Origin: an uncultured Clostridia bacterium
GTDB taxonomy: Bacteria; Bacillota; Clostridia; Lachnospirales; Lachnospiraceae
Length of the DNA: 64,000 nucleotides
Direction: 5' to 3'
Assembly (NCBI GenBank): GCA_947174885.1
Contig: CAMWKO010000001.1
Coordinates: 124,001 to 188,000 of the forward strand
Made by a program: the position numbers and the translations under genes. Positions 30,553 to 38,897 of the stretch are shown in pieces (the first letter of the stretch is position 1; every line of letters starts with the position of its first letter). The notes beneath the pieces are model-generated. The model did not search any database. It saw nothing but the letters and a program-made list of their open reading frames with translations, and was not told the DNA's origin.

Positions 30553-31311
30553 ATGTTATTAGTTGTAGATGTAGGAAACACAAATATTACCTTGGGTCTT
30601 TTTGACGGGGATAAAATAGTAGGAAATTACAGAATGACTACAAAGATACCCAGAACCTCTGACGAGTATGGCTTTGAAATGAAAGGAATACTGGGAGATA
30701 ATGCTTCAAAGACAGACGGAGTAATTATTTCATCAGTTGTACCTAATATTATGTATTCCTTAGTAAATGGATTTAAAAAGTATTTTAATATCAATCCTTA
30801 TATTGTAAAGCCGGGTACAAAAACAGGCATAAAGCTTGCAACACCAAATCCGAAGGAAATTGGAGCAGACAGAATTGTGGATGCAGTGGCAGGCTTTACC
30901 CTGTATGGCGGGCCGGTAATAGTCATAGATTTTGGAACGGCTACCACATATGATCTAATCACAGAGGATGGAAGCTTTGTTGCCGGTATTACTTCACCAG
31001 GTATTAAAATATCCGCAAAGGCATTGTGGGAGGATACAGCGAGACTGCCAGAGATAGAAATTAAAAAGCCTGAAAGCATTCTGGCAAAGGATACCATTAC
31101 AAGTATGCAGGCCGGTTTAGTGTATGGATATATAGGACAGACAGAGTATATAATAGATAAGATTAAAGAAGAAAGCGGACTGACAAACTGTAAGGTAGTT
31201 GCGACAGGAGGACTTGGCAGGGTAATATGTGAGGAAACTAAGAAAATTGATGTTTATGACAGGGATTTGACACTGCGTGGACTTAAGATAATTTATGATA
31301 AGCAGAAATAG
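30553..31311 (+). CDS. coaX: type III pantothenate kinase
   Basis: Phosphorylates pantothenate, the first step of coenzyme A synthesis. It belongs to the ASKHA fold: phosphate motif [16 protein letters not shown], the SSVVPNI stretch, [11 protein letters not shown], and [10 protein letters not shown] with the second phosphate loop. It has 252 residues, typical. It starts one base after dusB with AAAGGAG inside dusB, so the two are cotranscribed. Confidence 0.96.
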   Translation: MLLVVDVGNTNITLGLFDGDKIVGNYRMTTKIPRTSDEYGFEMKGILGDNASKTDGVIISSVVPNIMYSLVNGFKKYFNINPYIVKPGTKTGIKLATPNPKEIGADRIVDAVAGFTLYGGPVIVIDFGTATTYDLITEDGSFVAGITSPGIKISAKALWEDTARLPEIEIKKPESILAKDTITSMQAGLVYGYIGQTEYIIDKIKEESGLTNCKVVATGGLGRVICEETKKIDVYDRDLTLRGLKIIYDKQK

Positions 31312-31337
31312 TTATAAATATATTAATTTTGAGCTTC

Positions 31338-31502
31338 CGTATTTTTTATTTTTAGCTTCAAAAAGATTACATCATCATAATGATGTAAGCATCTTGTACA
31401 AAAAGTTGCAGATGAAAGTGAACTTTTATCTGCAACTTTTTGTGCAAGATGTCTATGTTGCCTTTGGCAACAAGACTTTTTGAAGATAAAAATAAAAATA
31501 CG
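31338..31502. repeat. 165-bp nested inverted-repeat element between coaX and greA
   Basis: Outer arms 31338-31366 and 31476-31502 (CGTATTTTT...AGCTTCAAAAAG against CTTTTTGAAG...AAAAATACG) pair over about 27 bases with small gaps. Inside are three hairpins: TACATCAT/ATGATGTA (31368-31387), a 24-bp stem with one mismatch (31390-31413 with 31428-31451), and GTTGCC/GGCAAC (31457-31471). The middle hairpin with its TTTTT end may terminate coaX. The overall shape is a branched four-way fold or a small non-coding mobile element. Confidence 0.75.
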
Positions 31503-31541
31503 ATAAATACGAAAAATACGAAAACTCAAGCGTAGTAAATA

Positions 31542-31571
31542 TTGACAATTACTTAAAAAATAGTTTATAAT
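31542..31571 (+). promoter_or_regulatory. strong predicted sigma-A promoter for greA-lysS
   Basis: Perfect TTGACA, an 18-base spacer and perfect TATAAT, 75 bases before greA. Confidence 0.75.
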
Positions 31572-31646
31572 ATTTTGAACTGTCTAGTGTGATAGCCATA
31601 TACTTTTGTATATGAGAATTTTTAAAGTCAGGAAGGATATTTTAGA

Positions 31647-32132
31647 ATGGCAGAAAAGAAAAATATACTAACATATGAAGGACTTACAAAGTTAGAGAAT
31701 GAATTACAGGATTTAAAGGTAGTAAAGAGAAAAGAAGTTGCTGAGAAGATTAAGGAAGCTAGAGAGCAGGGTGACTTGTCTGAGAATGCAGAATATGATG
31801 CTGCTAAGGATGAGCAGAGAGATATAGAGGCACGTATTGAAGAATTAGAGAAAATTCTTAAAAATGCAGAGGTTGTAGATGAAGACGAAATTGATACAGA
31901 GAAGATAAATATCGGATGCAGAGTTGTATTAGCAGACAAAGCAACAAAGGAAGATATTGAGTTTAAAATAGTAGGCTCAACAGAAGCAAACAGTCTTAAG
32001 AATATGATTTCAAATGAATCACCAATAGGCAGGGAGCTTATGGGAAAAAAAGTAGGAGATACTGTTACGGTAGAAGCTCCAAGTGGAGAATTTAAATATA
32101 AGATTAAGGAAATACAGAGATTAGTAAACTAG
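31647..32132 (+). CDS. greA: transcription elongation factor GreA
   Basis: Rescues backtracked RNA polymerase by stimulating cleavage of the nascent RNA. The N-terminal antiparallel coiled coil (residues 1-75) carries the acidic tip in REQGDLSENAEYDAAKDEQ. The C-terminal FKBP-like domain has SPIGRELMGKKVGDTV. At 161 residues it is full length. lysS follows after 24 bases, a common Clostridial pair. Confidence 0.96.
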   Translation: MAEKKNILTYEGLTKLENELQDLKVVKRKEVAEKIKEAREQGDLSENAEYDAAKDEQRDIEARIEELEKILKNAEVVDEDEIDTEKINIGCRVVLADKATKEDIEFKIVGSTEANSLKNMISNESPIGRELMGKKVGDTVTVEAPSGEFKYKIKEIQRLVN

Positions 32133-32156
32133 TACTGTGAAAGGAAATAATAGAAA

Positions 32157-33647
32157 ATGGCTGAACAGAATAACAATCAGAATGTACAGGATATAAACAC
32201 TCTTTTAAAGGTTAGACGGGAAAAACTTGCAGATTTGCAGGAAAGAGGTAAAAATCCGTTTGAAATAACAAAATTTGATGTAACCCATCACAGTAAGGAA
32301 ATCAAAGATAATTTTGAAGAACTTAATGGTAAATGTGTTGTCGTAGCAGGACGTATTATGGCAAAACGTGTTATGGGTAAAGCATCTTTTTGCAACATTC
32401 AGGATTTACAGGGTAATATTCAGTCATATATTGCCAGAGACAATATTGGTGAAGAATCTTATGCAGACTTTAAGAAATATGATATAGGAGATATCATTGG
32501 AATTAAGGGTGATGTATTTGAAACAAAGACCGGTGAAAAGTCTATCCATGCTGTGGAGGTTACATTGCTTTCAAAATCTTTACAGATATTACCGGAGAAG
32601 TTCCACGGTCTTACAAATACAGATATCAGATACAGACAGAGATATACAGATCTTATTATGAATGCTGAGGTTAAGGATACATTTATTAAGCGTTCAAGGA
32701 TTATCAGTGCCATTCGTAAATATCTTGACACACAGGGCTTTATGGAGGTTGAAACACCTATGCTTGTAGCCAATGCAGGCGGTGCAGCAGCCAGACCGTT
32801 TGAAACACATTTTAACGCCCTTGATGAAGACTTAAAATTGCGTATATCTCTTGAATTATACTTAAAGAGACTTATCGTAGGCGGTCTTGAGAGAGTATAT
32901 GAAATTGGAAGAGTTTTCCGTAACGAAGGTCTTGATACAAGACACAATCCGGAGTTTACTCTTATGGAGCTTTATCAGGCATATACAGATTACAACGGCA
33001 TGATGGACCTTACGGAAAATCTCTATCGTTATGTAGCTAAGGAAGTACTCGGTACTACAGTAATTACTTATAATGGCATTGAGATGGATTTAGGAAAGCC
33101 ATTTGAAAGAATTACAATGGTTGATGCCGTTAAGAAGTATGCAGGTGTTGATTTTAATGAAATCCATACACTTGAAGAAGCAAGAGCAGTTGCCAAGGAG
33201 CATAATGTAGAGTTTGAAGAACGTCACAGGAAGGGCGATATCTTAAACTTATTTTTTGAAGAATTTGTAGAGGAGCATCTGATCCAGCCTACTTTCCTTA
33301 TGGACCATCCGGTTGAGATTTCTCCGCTTACAAAGAAGAAACCTGAAAATCCGGAGTATGTAGAACGTTTTGAATTCTTTATGAACGGCTGGGAGATGGC
33401 AAATGCCTACTCAGAGTTAAATGATCCTATCGATCAGAGAGAACGTTTTAAGGCTCAGGAGGAGCTTTTGGCACAGGGTGATGAAGAAGCAAATAGAACA
33501 GATGAAGACTTCCTGAATGCACTTGAAATCGGTATGCCACCAACGGGAGGTATTGGATTTGGTATTGACAGAATGTGTATGCTGCTGACTGATTCGGCGG
33601 CTATAAGGGATGTGTTGTTGTTCCCGACGATGCGAACAGTCGATTAA
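32157..33647 (+). CDS. lysS: lysyl-tRNA synthetase, class II
   Basis: Charges tRNA-Lys. The N-terminal OB-fold anticodon-binding domain (about 55-160) precedes the class II core with motif 2 ([20 protein letters not shown]) and motif 3 ([12 protein letters not shown]). The reading frame is complete, 496 residues, ending [11 protein letters not shown]. The last codons coincide with the border between ordinary chromosome and mobile-element debris, so the 3' end is a candidate integration site that leaves the protein intact. Confidence 0.96.
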   Translation: MAEQNNNQNVQDINTLLKVRREKLADLQERGKNPFEITKFDVTHHSKEIKDNFEELNGKCVVVAGRIMAKRVMGKASFCNIQDLQGNIQSYIARDNIGEESYADFKKYDIGDIIGIKGDVFETKTGEKSIHAVEVTLLSKSLQILPEKFHGLTNTDIRYRQRYTDLIMNAEVKDTFIKRSRIISAIRKYLDTQGFMEVETPMLVANAGGAAARPFETHFNALDEDLKLRISLELYLKRLIVGGLERVYEIGRVFRNEGLDTRHNPEFTLMELYQAYTDYNGMMDLTENLYRYVAKEVLGTTVITYNGIEMDLGKPFERITMVDAVKKYAGVDFNEIHTLEEARAVAKEHNVEFEERHRKGDILNLFFEEFVEEHLIQPTFLMDHPVEISPLTKKKPENPEYVERFEFFMNGWEMANAYSELNDPIDQRERFKAQEELLAQGDEEANRTDEDFLNALEIGMPPTGGIGFGIDRMCMLLTDSAAIRDVLLFPTMRTVD

Positions 33648-33780
33648 AAAAGCCAGTAAAATCAAGGTTTTGCGGTACTTGAACTTGTGAACGACAACAA
33701 ATTTACAACAATTTTACAACGCATAACGAAGAATAATGAGCGTTAATGAATAGTTGTACTCATAAATCCAATTCAATATT
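33621..33780. other. candidate attachment region at the lysS 3' end
   Basis: TTCCCGACGATG (33621-33632), inside the last lysS codons, recurs in the same orientation at 38299-38310 near the edge of an IS110 fragment. After the lysS stop come near-repeats ACAACAAATTTACAAC and CAACAATTTTACAACG (about 33693-33721), which look like integrase arm-binding sites. No integrase gene remains. This is a suggestion, because a shared 12-mer can arise by chance. Confidence 0.35.
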
Positions 33781-34419
33781 GTGATAATAATCACATACAA
33801 AGAAGAAGTTGAAAAAATCATAAAACACGCCCAACAAATTATGAGAAAAAAGTATGATACTACTTTTCAATTTAAGCTGGTAGGTAGTGCCAATCGACAT
33901 CTTGTAACCAAAATCAAGAACGGAAATCGAGGGTATGATTTTGATTATAATCTTATTCTTCAAAAGTACGACTTGTGGGATAATCCCAAAAAGTTAAAGC
34001 AACAATTTATGGCTGCCTTTTCCGAAGCAGTTAAGGGCACACCATATAAATCGCCGGAGGATTCTACTTCATCCATAACCATAAAGGTTGTTGATAAGAA
34101 AGAATCAAAGATTATTCGCAGTTGTGATTTGGCAATAATCTATTATGTTGATGACGATGATACGGATGAAGGATATATGTTTCTGAAAAACTGGAAGAAT
34201 GGCAGTTATTCATTTGAACCAAGAAGCTTATCTCAAAATTCCGATTACAAACTTGAGGAAATCCTTGAATATGAACAAGGGTGGAATATGATTAGAGAGG
34301 AATATCTCAAAATCAAAAATAGGAATAAATATACCAATAAGAAGTCCTTTGTCCTCTGCCTGGAAAGTATTCATAATGTTTACAATCACTTAAGGCAAAA
34401 TGAGGAAGTAGAACAGTAA
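33781..34419 (+). CDS. stand-alone nucleotidyltransferase-fold protein
   Basis: A 212-residue soluble protein starting with GTG. Near the N-terminus LVGSANRHLVT followed by NRGYDFDYNLIL matches the G-S-x(n)-D-x-D pattern of polymerase-beta-type nucleotidyltransferases, with the D-x-D predicted to bind metal. A later acidic patch (YYVDDDDTDEGY) could supply further charge. The rest is helical. Similar ORFs occur in Tn1549-like conjugative elements of gut Firmicutes, usually without known role. It may be an element-borne modification or defence enzyme; no effector gene is adjacent that would make it a CBASS cyclase. Confidence 0.65.
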   Translation: MIIITYKEEVEKIIKHAQQIMRKKYDTTFQFKLVGSANRHLVTKIKNGNRGYDFDYNLILQKYDLWDNPKKLKQQFMAAFSEAVKGTPYKSPEDSTSSITIKVVDKKESKIIRSCDLAIIYYVDDDDTDEGYMFLKNWKNGSYSFEPRSLSQNSDYKLEEILEYEQGWNMIREEYLKIKNRNKYTNKKSFVLCLESIHNVYNHLRQNEEVEQ

Positions 34420-34483
34420 AATTAAACATTTTTGTGTGTTGCCATTTTTCGACATGATAGATTGTGGTAATACGATGATTTTC

Positions 34484-34514
34484 AAAGCACGGTCAACTTG
34501 TGACGGTGCTTTTA
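34484..34514 (+). terminator. hairpin upstream of the PrgI relic
   Basis: AAAGCACGGTCA pairs with TGACGGTGCTTT (one mismatch), followed by a T-rich run. It lies between the nucleotidyltransferase and the PrgI frame. Confidence 0.55.
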
Positions 34515-34546
34515 TTATGTTAAAAAGAAAGGAGAACCAAATAATA

Positions 34547-34942
34547 ATGGAAGTGAAAATTAACCGTGAAATCAGGAATTACACGGAAGCGATGTTTTTT
34601 GGACTGTCTCTCAGGCAGTTTATTTTTTCTGTCTGTGCCTGTGTGGTGGCGGTAGGACTCTATTTCCTAATGAAACCCTATGTTGGTACGGAAACTGTGT
34701 CGTGGATGTGCATTTTGGGAGCCGCTCTCGACTTTATCAAATACAACGGAATGATTTCAGAGAAATTTATATATTCGTGGATAAAATCAGAGTTCCTTAT
34801 ACCGAAGAAACTCGTATTTCATTCCACAAATACCTACTTGGAGCTGATGAACTCATATGTGGATGTGATAAATATGTACATCCCACTTCGGGATTCGGTG
34901 CAGACAGCTTCAAGAAGAGTATTTGTAAAATCATTATTGTAA
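34547..34942 (+). CDS. PrgI family conjugation membrane protein, altered relic
   Basis: The start MEVKINREIRNYTE and FFGLSLRQFIFSV are diagnostic for the small PrgI/TrsC-type membrane protein of Tn1549-like type IV secretion, which normally precedes a VirB4-type ATPase. Two transmembrane segments are present. Compared with my memory of intact members, about four residues are missing where GAALDFIKYNG should read GA-VPFA-ALGFIKYNG, and the C-terminal 30 residues do not match. AAGGAG precedes the ATG. The VirB4 gene is absent, so this is a remnant of a deleted conjugation module. Confidence 0.7.
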   Translation: MEVKINREIRNYTEAMFFGLSLRQFIFSVCACVVAVGLYFLMKPYVGTETVSWMCILGAALDFIKYNGMISEKFIYSWIKSEFLIPKKLVFHSTNTYLELMNSYVDVINMYIPLRDSVQTASRRVFVKSLL

Positions 34943-35131
34943 AAAAGAAAACAGAAAAAGACATCTTAGAAAAACTGATAGGTAAGTTGCCAATAAAGTG
35001 TTGACGCAAACCATTTTTAAATTCATAATGCAGAATAATTGATGTTATTATACAATCCAAGCTGAGTATGGACAAATTGGAAACTTTAAATTTGTAAAGA
35101 TAGTTAATATTTAATTTTAATTGTATAAATG

Positions 35132-35181
35132 GTATGTCTACGCATCGTGGAATCCTATTATTCCATGATGCGTAGACATAC
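35132..35181. terminator. long hairpin after the PrgI relic
   Basis: GTATGTCTACGCATCGTGGAA pairs with TTCCATGATGCGTAGACATAC over 21 bases with one mismatch and an 8-base loop. No T-run follows, so it may be a structural or end sequence of an element rather than a plain terminator. Confidence 0.5.
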
Positions 35182-35226
35182 ATTACGAATTGACTAGATG
35201 ATAATGAAGTCTGAAAGGAGGTTACT

Positions 35227-35692
35227 ATGAATCAAGTATTGACAGGTAAATTTATAGCCGATGAAAGAAAAAAGGATATACCCAGACTGACCTAGCAGAC
35301 AAATTAGGGATAAGTAATAGAACAGTTTCTAAATGGGAAACTGGAAACGGATTCCCTGATGTTTCTTTATTACTACCGTTATGTGAGGAACTTGATATTT
35401 CGGTAAATGAATTGCTATCGGGTGAAAGGCTTGCTAAGGAAGATTATGAAAAAAGAGCGGAGGTGAATATTGTGGAAATTATTGAAAAAATAAAAAAGTG
35501 TCACGAGAAGAACATATCATATGTACAATACTTACAATATCAATATTTGCAATTTCAATAACAGGTTGCGTTTTAGGAAAGTTGTTTACTTCGACCGAAG
35601 CACTTGCAGCAATTGGAATTATTTATTTTGTAGCGTTAATCTGTATAGTTTCTGTTTGGATTGCTACAACGATTAGTCTTAGAAATAGATAA
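35227..35692 (+). pseudogene. XRE family regulator with membrane tail, two frameshifts
   Basis: The conceptual product begins MNQVLTGKFIADERKK, an XRE helix-turn-helix (YTQTDLADKLGISNRTVSKW), then a linker and a C-terminal part with two membrane helices (CTILTISIFAISITGCVLG). Restoring one A near 35270 and one A near 35495 joins three frames into a single protein of about 154 residues. Both breaks sit in runs of six As where seven are needed. AGGAGG precedes the ATG. It may be a decayed gene, a phase-variable gene, or two sequencing errors. The next gene starts within 20 bases. Confidence 0.75.
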
Positions 35693-35711
35693 AGTTGTTG
35701 GAGGTGAAGCT

Positions 35712-36134
35712 ATGAATGAAATGTATTTCAGAATTTCTTATATTCAAAGGAAAATAGATTCAAATCATAACTTGCAGACAATAAATAAAGTTATAGGTGG
35801 TTTAATGGTATTTGTAATTTTCTTTTGTAGTATGAACCAGTCTGACACTATGAGAGTGGCATGGATGATATCGGTAGCTTTTATTATTTTATTGTTTTTC
35901 TTTGATGTATATTATGTTAAAAACAATAAAAAGTATGAATTTGAAATATATAAATTAGAAGTTGACGCGTTAGAGAATAAGAAAAAAATAGCTGATATTA
36001 CAGGACAAATTTTGCCAGACTCAATACTAAACCGTGAAATCAGAAAACCAATAAATGAGATTTCATTACCAATTTTGTATTATGCAATTATACTGACATT
36101 GGATATTTTAACTAAGATTTTTATGATTCATTGA
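35712..36134 (+). CDS. small membrane protein, function unknown
   Basis: A 140-residue protein with two central membrane helices (about 33-48 and 55-73), a charged cytosolic stretch rich in Lys and Glu, and a possible third helix at the end (LPILYYAIILTLDIL). GGAGGTG lies 5 bases before the ATG. It follows the broken XRE gene directly, so the pair may be a regulator and its membrane partner. I do not recognise the family. Confidence 0.65.
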   Translation: MNEMYFRISYIQRKIDSNHNLQTINKVIGGLMVFVIFFCSMNQSDTMRVAWMISVAFIILLFFFDVYYVKNNKKYEFEIYKLEVDALENKKKIADITGQILPDSILNREIRKPINEISLPILYYAIILTLDILTKIFMIH

Positions 36135-36251
36135 AATGGTATTTTCTGTTTTATTGTTTTTGACAACTTCTAGTTCATAGGTGCTTATATTAATGTTAGT
36201 GTATAATTTTCATTGGCAAAAAAGGCTTCTATGAATGATTATTTAATCAGT

Positions 36252-36480
36252 ACCACCGGCTCAGCCGGTGGTTTGGTTTTCGTCCTATAAGGGCTCCTTC
36301 CCGGCACTGGAGTCTAAAGACTCATTGAAAGGTTTGCCAGCCGCAACTTCAGTTACCTGCTTAGCCCCTTGGGCTTATTTTTTTCTACTGTATCCACATA
36401 GTATCCTCTGCACCAAAAGTGTCTATTGCCGTACTTATATTTGAGATTGGCATGTCTTTCAAATATCATTAAGTTATTAA
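36252..36480 (-). mobile_element. remnant of an IS200/IS605-type element
   Basis: At one edge is the perfect hairpin ACCACCGGC/GCCGGTGGT (36252-36272), the kind of sub-terminal structure used by IS200 transposases. At the other end the minus strand (36478 to about 36385) encodes LMIFERHANLKYKYGNRHFW followed by CRGYYVDTV, the conserved C-terminal part of the Y1 transposase TnpA. The catalytic Tyr region and N-terminus are gone, so it is immobile without help. Confidence 0.75.
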
Positions 36481-36594
36481 AAGTTTGTGTTAGTGTATAT
36501 AAATCACATATTTTGGAATACTTATGAGAAACTTAATTTAAATCTGTAGATGTGAAAAACAGCATATACGGATGAAAGGTTTATAATTTGGAAT

Positions 36595-37596
36595 ATGTGT
36601 GATAAGAAATGTGATTTGCAAAATATCAGATTCAGGATTAAAGAAATTGTATTTAATACGGCAAAATTTGTTTTAGCAGCTATCATGGCTATATCTATAG
36701 CCATGCTTCTTGATTTGGAATTTACAATATCAGCAGGTATAGTGGCGATACTTACAATACAGCCTACAAAAAAGGAAACATTAAGTACCGCATTGGGCAG
36801 GTTTATAGCGTTTATTGCAGCTCTTATAATCGCTGCAATAAGTTTTAATATTTTAAGTTACAATATGGCAGCCTTTTTCGTTTATCTTGTAGTATATATA
36901 TTAATATGCCACATATTCAGATGGTATAGTGCCATATCGATGAATACTGTTCTTATATCACATTTTCTTACATTTCAGAATATGGGAAAGGATGCTCTTT
37001 TTAATGAAACCATGATATTTGTTATCGGAGTTGGAATCGGAATAATTGCCAATCTCCATTTGCGCAAAAATGTCAGTTATATTGAAGAATTAAAGGAAAA
37101 CACTGATAATCAGATAAGGCGGATTTTAGCCCGTATGTCAGAAAGAATTATGGATAAGGATATGTCTGACTATAATGGACATTGCCTTATAGAATTGAAG
37201 AACTCTATACGGAAAGCTAAGAATGTGTCAGAAGAAAATTTTAATAATCAATTTCGCCATAATGATATATTTGATAAAGAATATATTTTTATGCGTGAAA
37301 AGCAGTGTCAGGTATTATTTGAAATGTATAAAAGCGTGAGAAAAATTGAGACCACTCCAATTACGGCAGAAATGATTTCAGATTTTCTTAGGGAGGCAGC
37401 AGAGGTATATCATAAAAATAACACAGGGGAAGAATTGATGAAAAAATTTCGCATACTTGATGACAGCATGAAAAGCCGCCCGCTTCCGGTACAGAGGAAG
37501 GAATTTGAGGACAGGGCAGAACTTTATTCCCTGCTCAGGCGGATTGAGGAGTTCATTGAGCTGAAACTTGAATTTTCAAAAAATCATTTGAACTGA
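36595..37596 (+). CDS. FUSC/aromatic acid exporter family protein
   Basis: A 333-residue protein with an N-terminal membrane domain of six hydrophobic segments (about residues 15-155), opening IVFNTAKFVLAAIMAISIAML, and a long helical cytosolic C-terminal domain (about 165-333). This is the layout of the ArAE/DUF939 family (YqjA-like in Bacillus). Such proteins are linked to export of aromatic acids but few have been tested. No strong ribosome site is visible before the ATG. It is intact though surrounded by element fragments. Confidence 0.78.
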   Translation: MCDKKCDLQNIRFRIKEIVFNTAKFVLAAIMAISIAMLLDLEFTISAGIVAILTIQPTKKETLSTALGRFIAFIAALIIAAISFNILSYNMAAFFVYLVVYILICHIFRWYSAISMNTVLISHFLTFQNMGKDALFNETMIFVIGVGIGIIANLHLRKNVSYIEELKENTDNQIRRILARMSERIMDKDMSDYNGHCLIELKNSIRKAKNVSEENFNNQFRHNDIFDKEYIFMREKQCQVLFEMYKSVRKIETTPITAEMISDFLREAAEVYHKNNTGEELMKKFRILDDSMKSRPLPVQRKEFEDRAELYSLLRRIEEFIELKLEFSKNHLN

Positions 37597-37614
37597 CAGT
37601 TATTATAAAATTTT

Positions 37615-37773
37615 CTATTTTCTTTGTGAAGAATATTTTTCAATCCAGCCATCTTCAGTATATAATTCTCCTGACAGACCATCACTTTCTTCGTTCAGAT
37701 TTATATTATCATATAATAAACATATATCTTCATGCTGCTCAACCATAAATAAAAAACTATCTAAAACATTCAT
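37615..37773 (-). CDS. 52-residue acidic ORF with strong ribosome site
   Basis: Encodes a peptide starting MNVLDSFLFMVEQHEDICL and ending WIEKYSSQRK, with 14 acidic residues. AGGAGG lies 7 bases before the ATG, as good as any in the window, which is why I include it. It is convergent with the exporter gene. I do not recognise it; the start and codon use look like a real small gene, but there is no wider support. Confidence 0.5.
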   Translation of the reverse strand: MNVLDSFLFMVEQHEDICLLYDNINLNEESDGLSGELYTEDGWIEKYSSQRK

Positions 37774-38138
37774 AAACAATCCTCCTGATTTGAAATTTAT
37801 TCTTCAGTTCGAAATTCACTATTAAGATGATTATATCATAAAAGTGTACATGATTCTGTTCTATTTATTTAATATATACACGACAGTACGAAAAATCAAA
37901 ATATGGATTATGATATCAGACATGGAGATTCAAAGAATAAAGAATTTGCCAGACTGTGATACATGTGCTAGCACAGAAATGCAAATTATTAATAAATTTT
38001 TGCGAAGTTCAGCTAATAGATGTCAATAGCGAAATGTAAAAAATTTTAGATTTGTTTTAGAACTAAAAAAGGGCGCACTTATTCATTGGGGAAAATATCA
38101 TTTTTCAAAAGATATTGATTTGCTGAAATTACAGTATT
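37774..38138. other. gene-poor stretch with possible coding relics
   Basis: About 365 bases. A 61-codon frame from GTG at 37844 has no ribosome site and no recognisable product. The downstream part to 38138 is non-coding on both strands as far as I can see. Confidence 0.4.
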
Positions 38139-38308
38139 TTATGTAGCTAAGTCGCATTTAGCAGCATTGTATTGTTGAATATGTTCCTCTGGAGTGATGA
38201 TTTCAAACGGTTTGTTATACCTAAGTATTGCAAATATCATGTTGCATACTTTGTGTGAGACAGCTCCCATTGCTACAAGCTTTGGTTTTGATTCACATTT
38301 CCCGACGA
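38139..38308 (-). pseudogene. C-terminal fragment of an IS110 family transposase
   Basis: The minus strand encodes CESKPKLVAMGAVSHKVCN and MIFAILRYNKPFEIITPEEH, ending at a TAA. This is the C-terminal end of an IS110-type DEDD transposase, the part that follows the Transposase_20 domain. Everything upstream is missing. The broken edge sits beside TTCCCGACGATG, which also occurs at the lysS 3' end. Confidence 0.75.
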
Positions 38309-38512
38309 TGGGTCAGGAAAAATAAGCAGACAGGATGAAAATAATCATATATATTCCATGGTCCTACCGAAAATTAAATGTATACACTAATGTGCTAAAA
38401 ATCTAAGTTATAGTTATGCATTATGTAGAAGTAATATGTAAAAATTAAAATCCAGTATTGTTTCCGGATGAAATTAAATATGTAACTAGATAACAACAAG
38501 AGGGACATTTAA

Positions 38513-38563
38513 GGCATTTTGTTATATGCAGAATAATCTGCTATGACAGAATGCCTTTTTTAT
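38513..38563 (+). terminator. hairpin with T-run upstream of the DUF6462 gene
   Basis: AAGGCATTTTGT pairs with ACAGAATGCCTT (one mismatch), with an inner GCAG/CTGC, followed by TTTTTT. Confidence 0.65.
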
Positions 38564-38594
38564 TTGATAACAATCTTCTGGGAAAGGGGGTTTT

Positions 38595-38795
38595 GTGGGA
38601 AAAGCAATTATACAAAAAGATTTATCATATCTTGAAAAATATTTTGGTGAAAAGTATCAACGAAGATTTATTAGTCTGCAGGACGGGGCTGCATTGTACT
38701 CTTTATCTTATACAGCTTTCAGAAAGCTGGACAGAGAGGAAGATGCAAAAATGGTATTTTTCAAACACGCAGTAGTTGATTTAAAGTGTCAATGA
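38595..38795 (+). CDS. DUF6462-like protein, truncated at the C-terminus by an IS21 insertion
   Basis: Starts with GTG behind GGGGG and reads MGKAIIQKDLSYLEKYFGEK and SLQDGAALYSLSYTAFRKL, which I recognise as the small DNA-binding-like DUF6462 protein of gut conjugative elements. The original frame ends at VVDLK; the last two codons and the stop come from the left end of the IS21 copy. Usual members run on for 10-30 more residues. It is another marker that this stretch derives from a Tn1549-like element. Confidence 0.65.
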   Translation: MGKAIIQKDLSYLEKYFGEKYQRRFISLQDGAALYSLSYTAFRKLDREEDAKMVFFKHAVVDLKCQ

Positions 38796-38897
38796 CGGTG
38801 TTAAAATGTAAGAAAAAGGCGTTTAAATTTTGTAAGTTTTTAATGCATCATAAGATGTGATACACTCTTATAAAAACATTATAGGAGTGAATAAAGA

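Noticed and set aside
33781-34419. CBASS defence system based on the nucleotidyltransferase
   Set aside because: No effector (phospholipase, nuclease, membrane protein with a nucleotide sensor) or Cap2/Cap3 gene is adjacent, and the protein is short for a CD-NTase.
34702-35004. A 100-codon plus-strand frame overlapping the PrgI relic
   Set aside because: It is the +1 reading of PrgI coding DNA; no ribosome site and no recognisable product.
37844-38029. A 61-codon plus-strand frame
   Set aside because: GTG start without ribosome site, no recognisable product, in a debris region.
38299-38310. The 12-base match to lysS as proof of an attachment site
   Set aside because: Kept only as a suggestion: chance 12-base matches are expected within 64 kb, and this one could simply be IS110 coding sequence.
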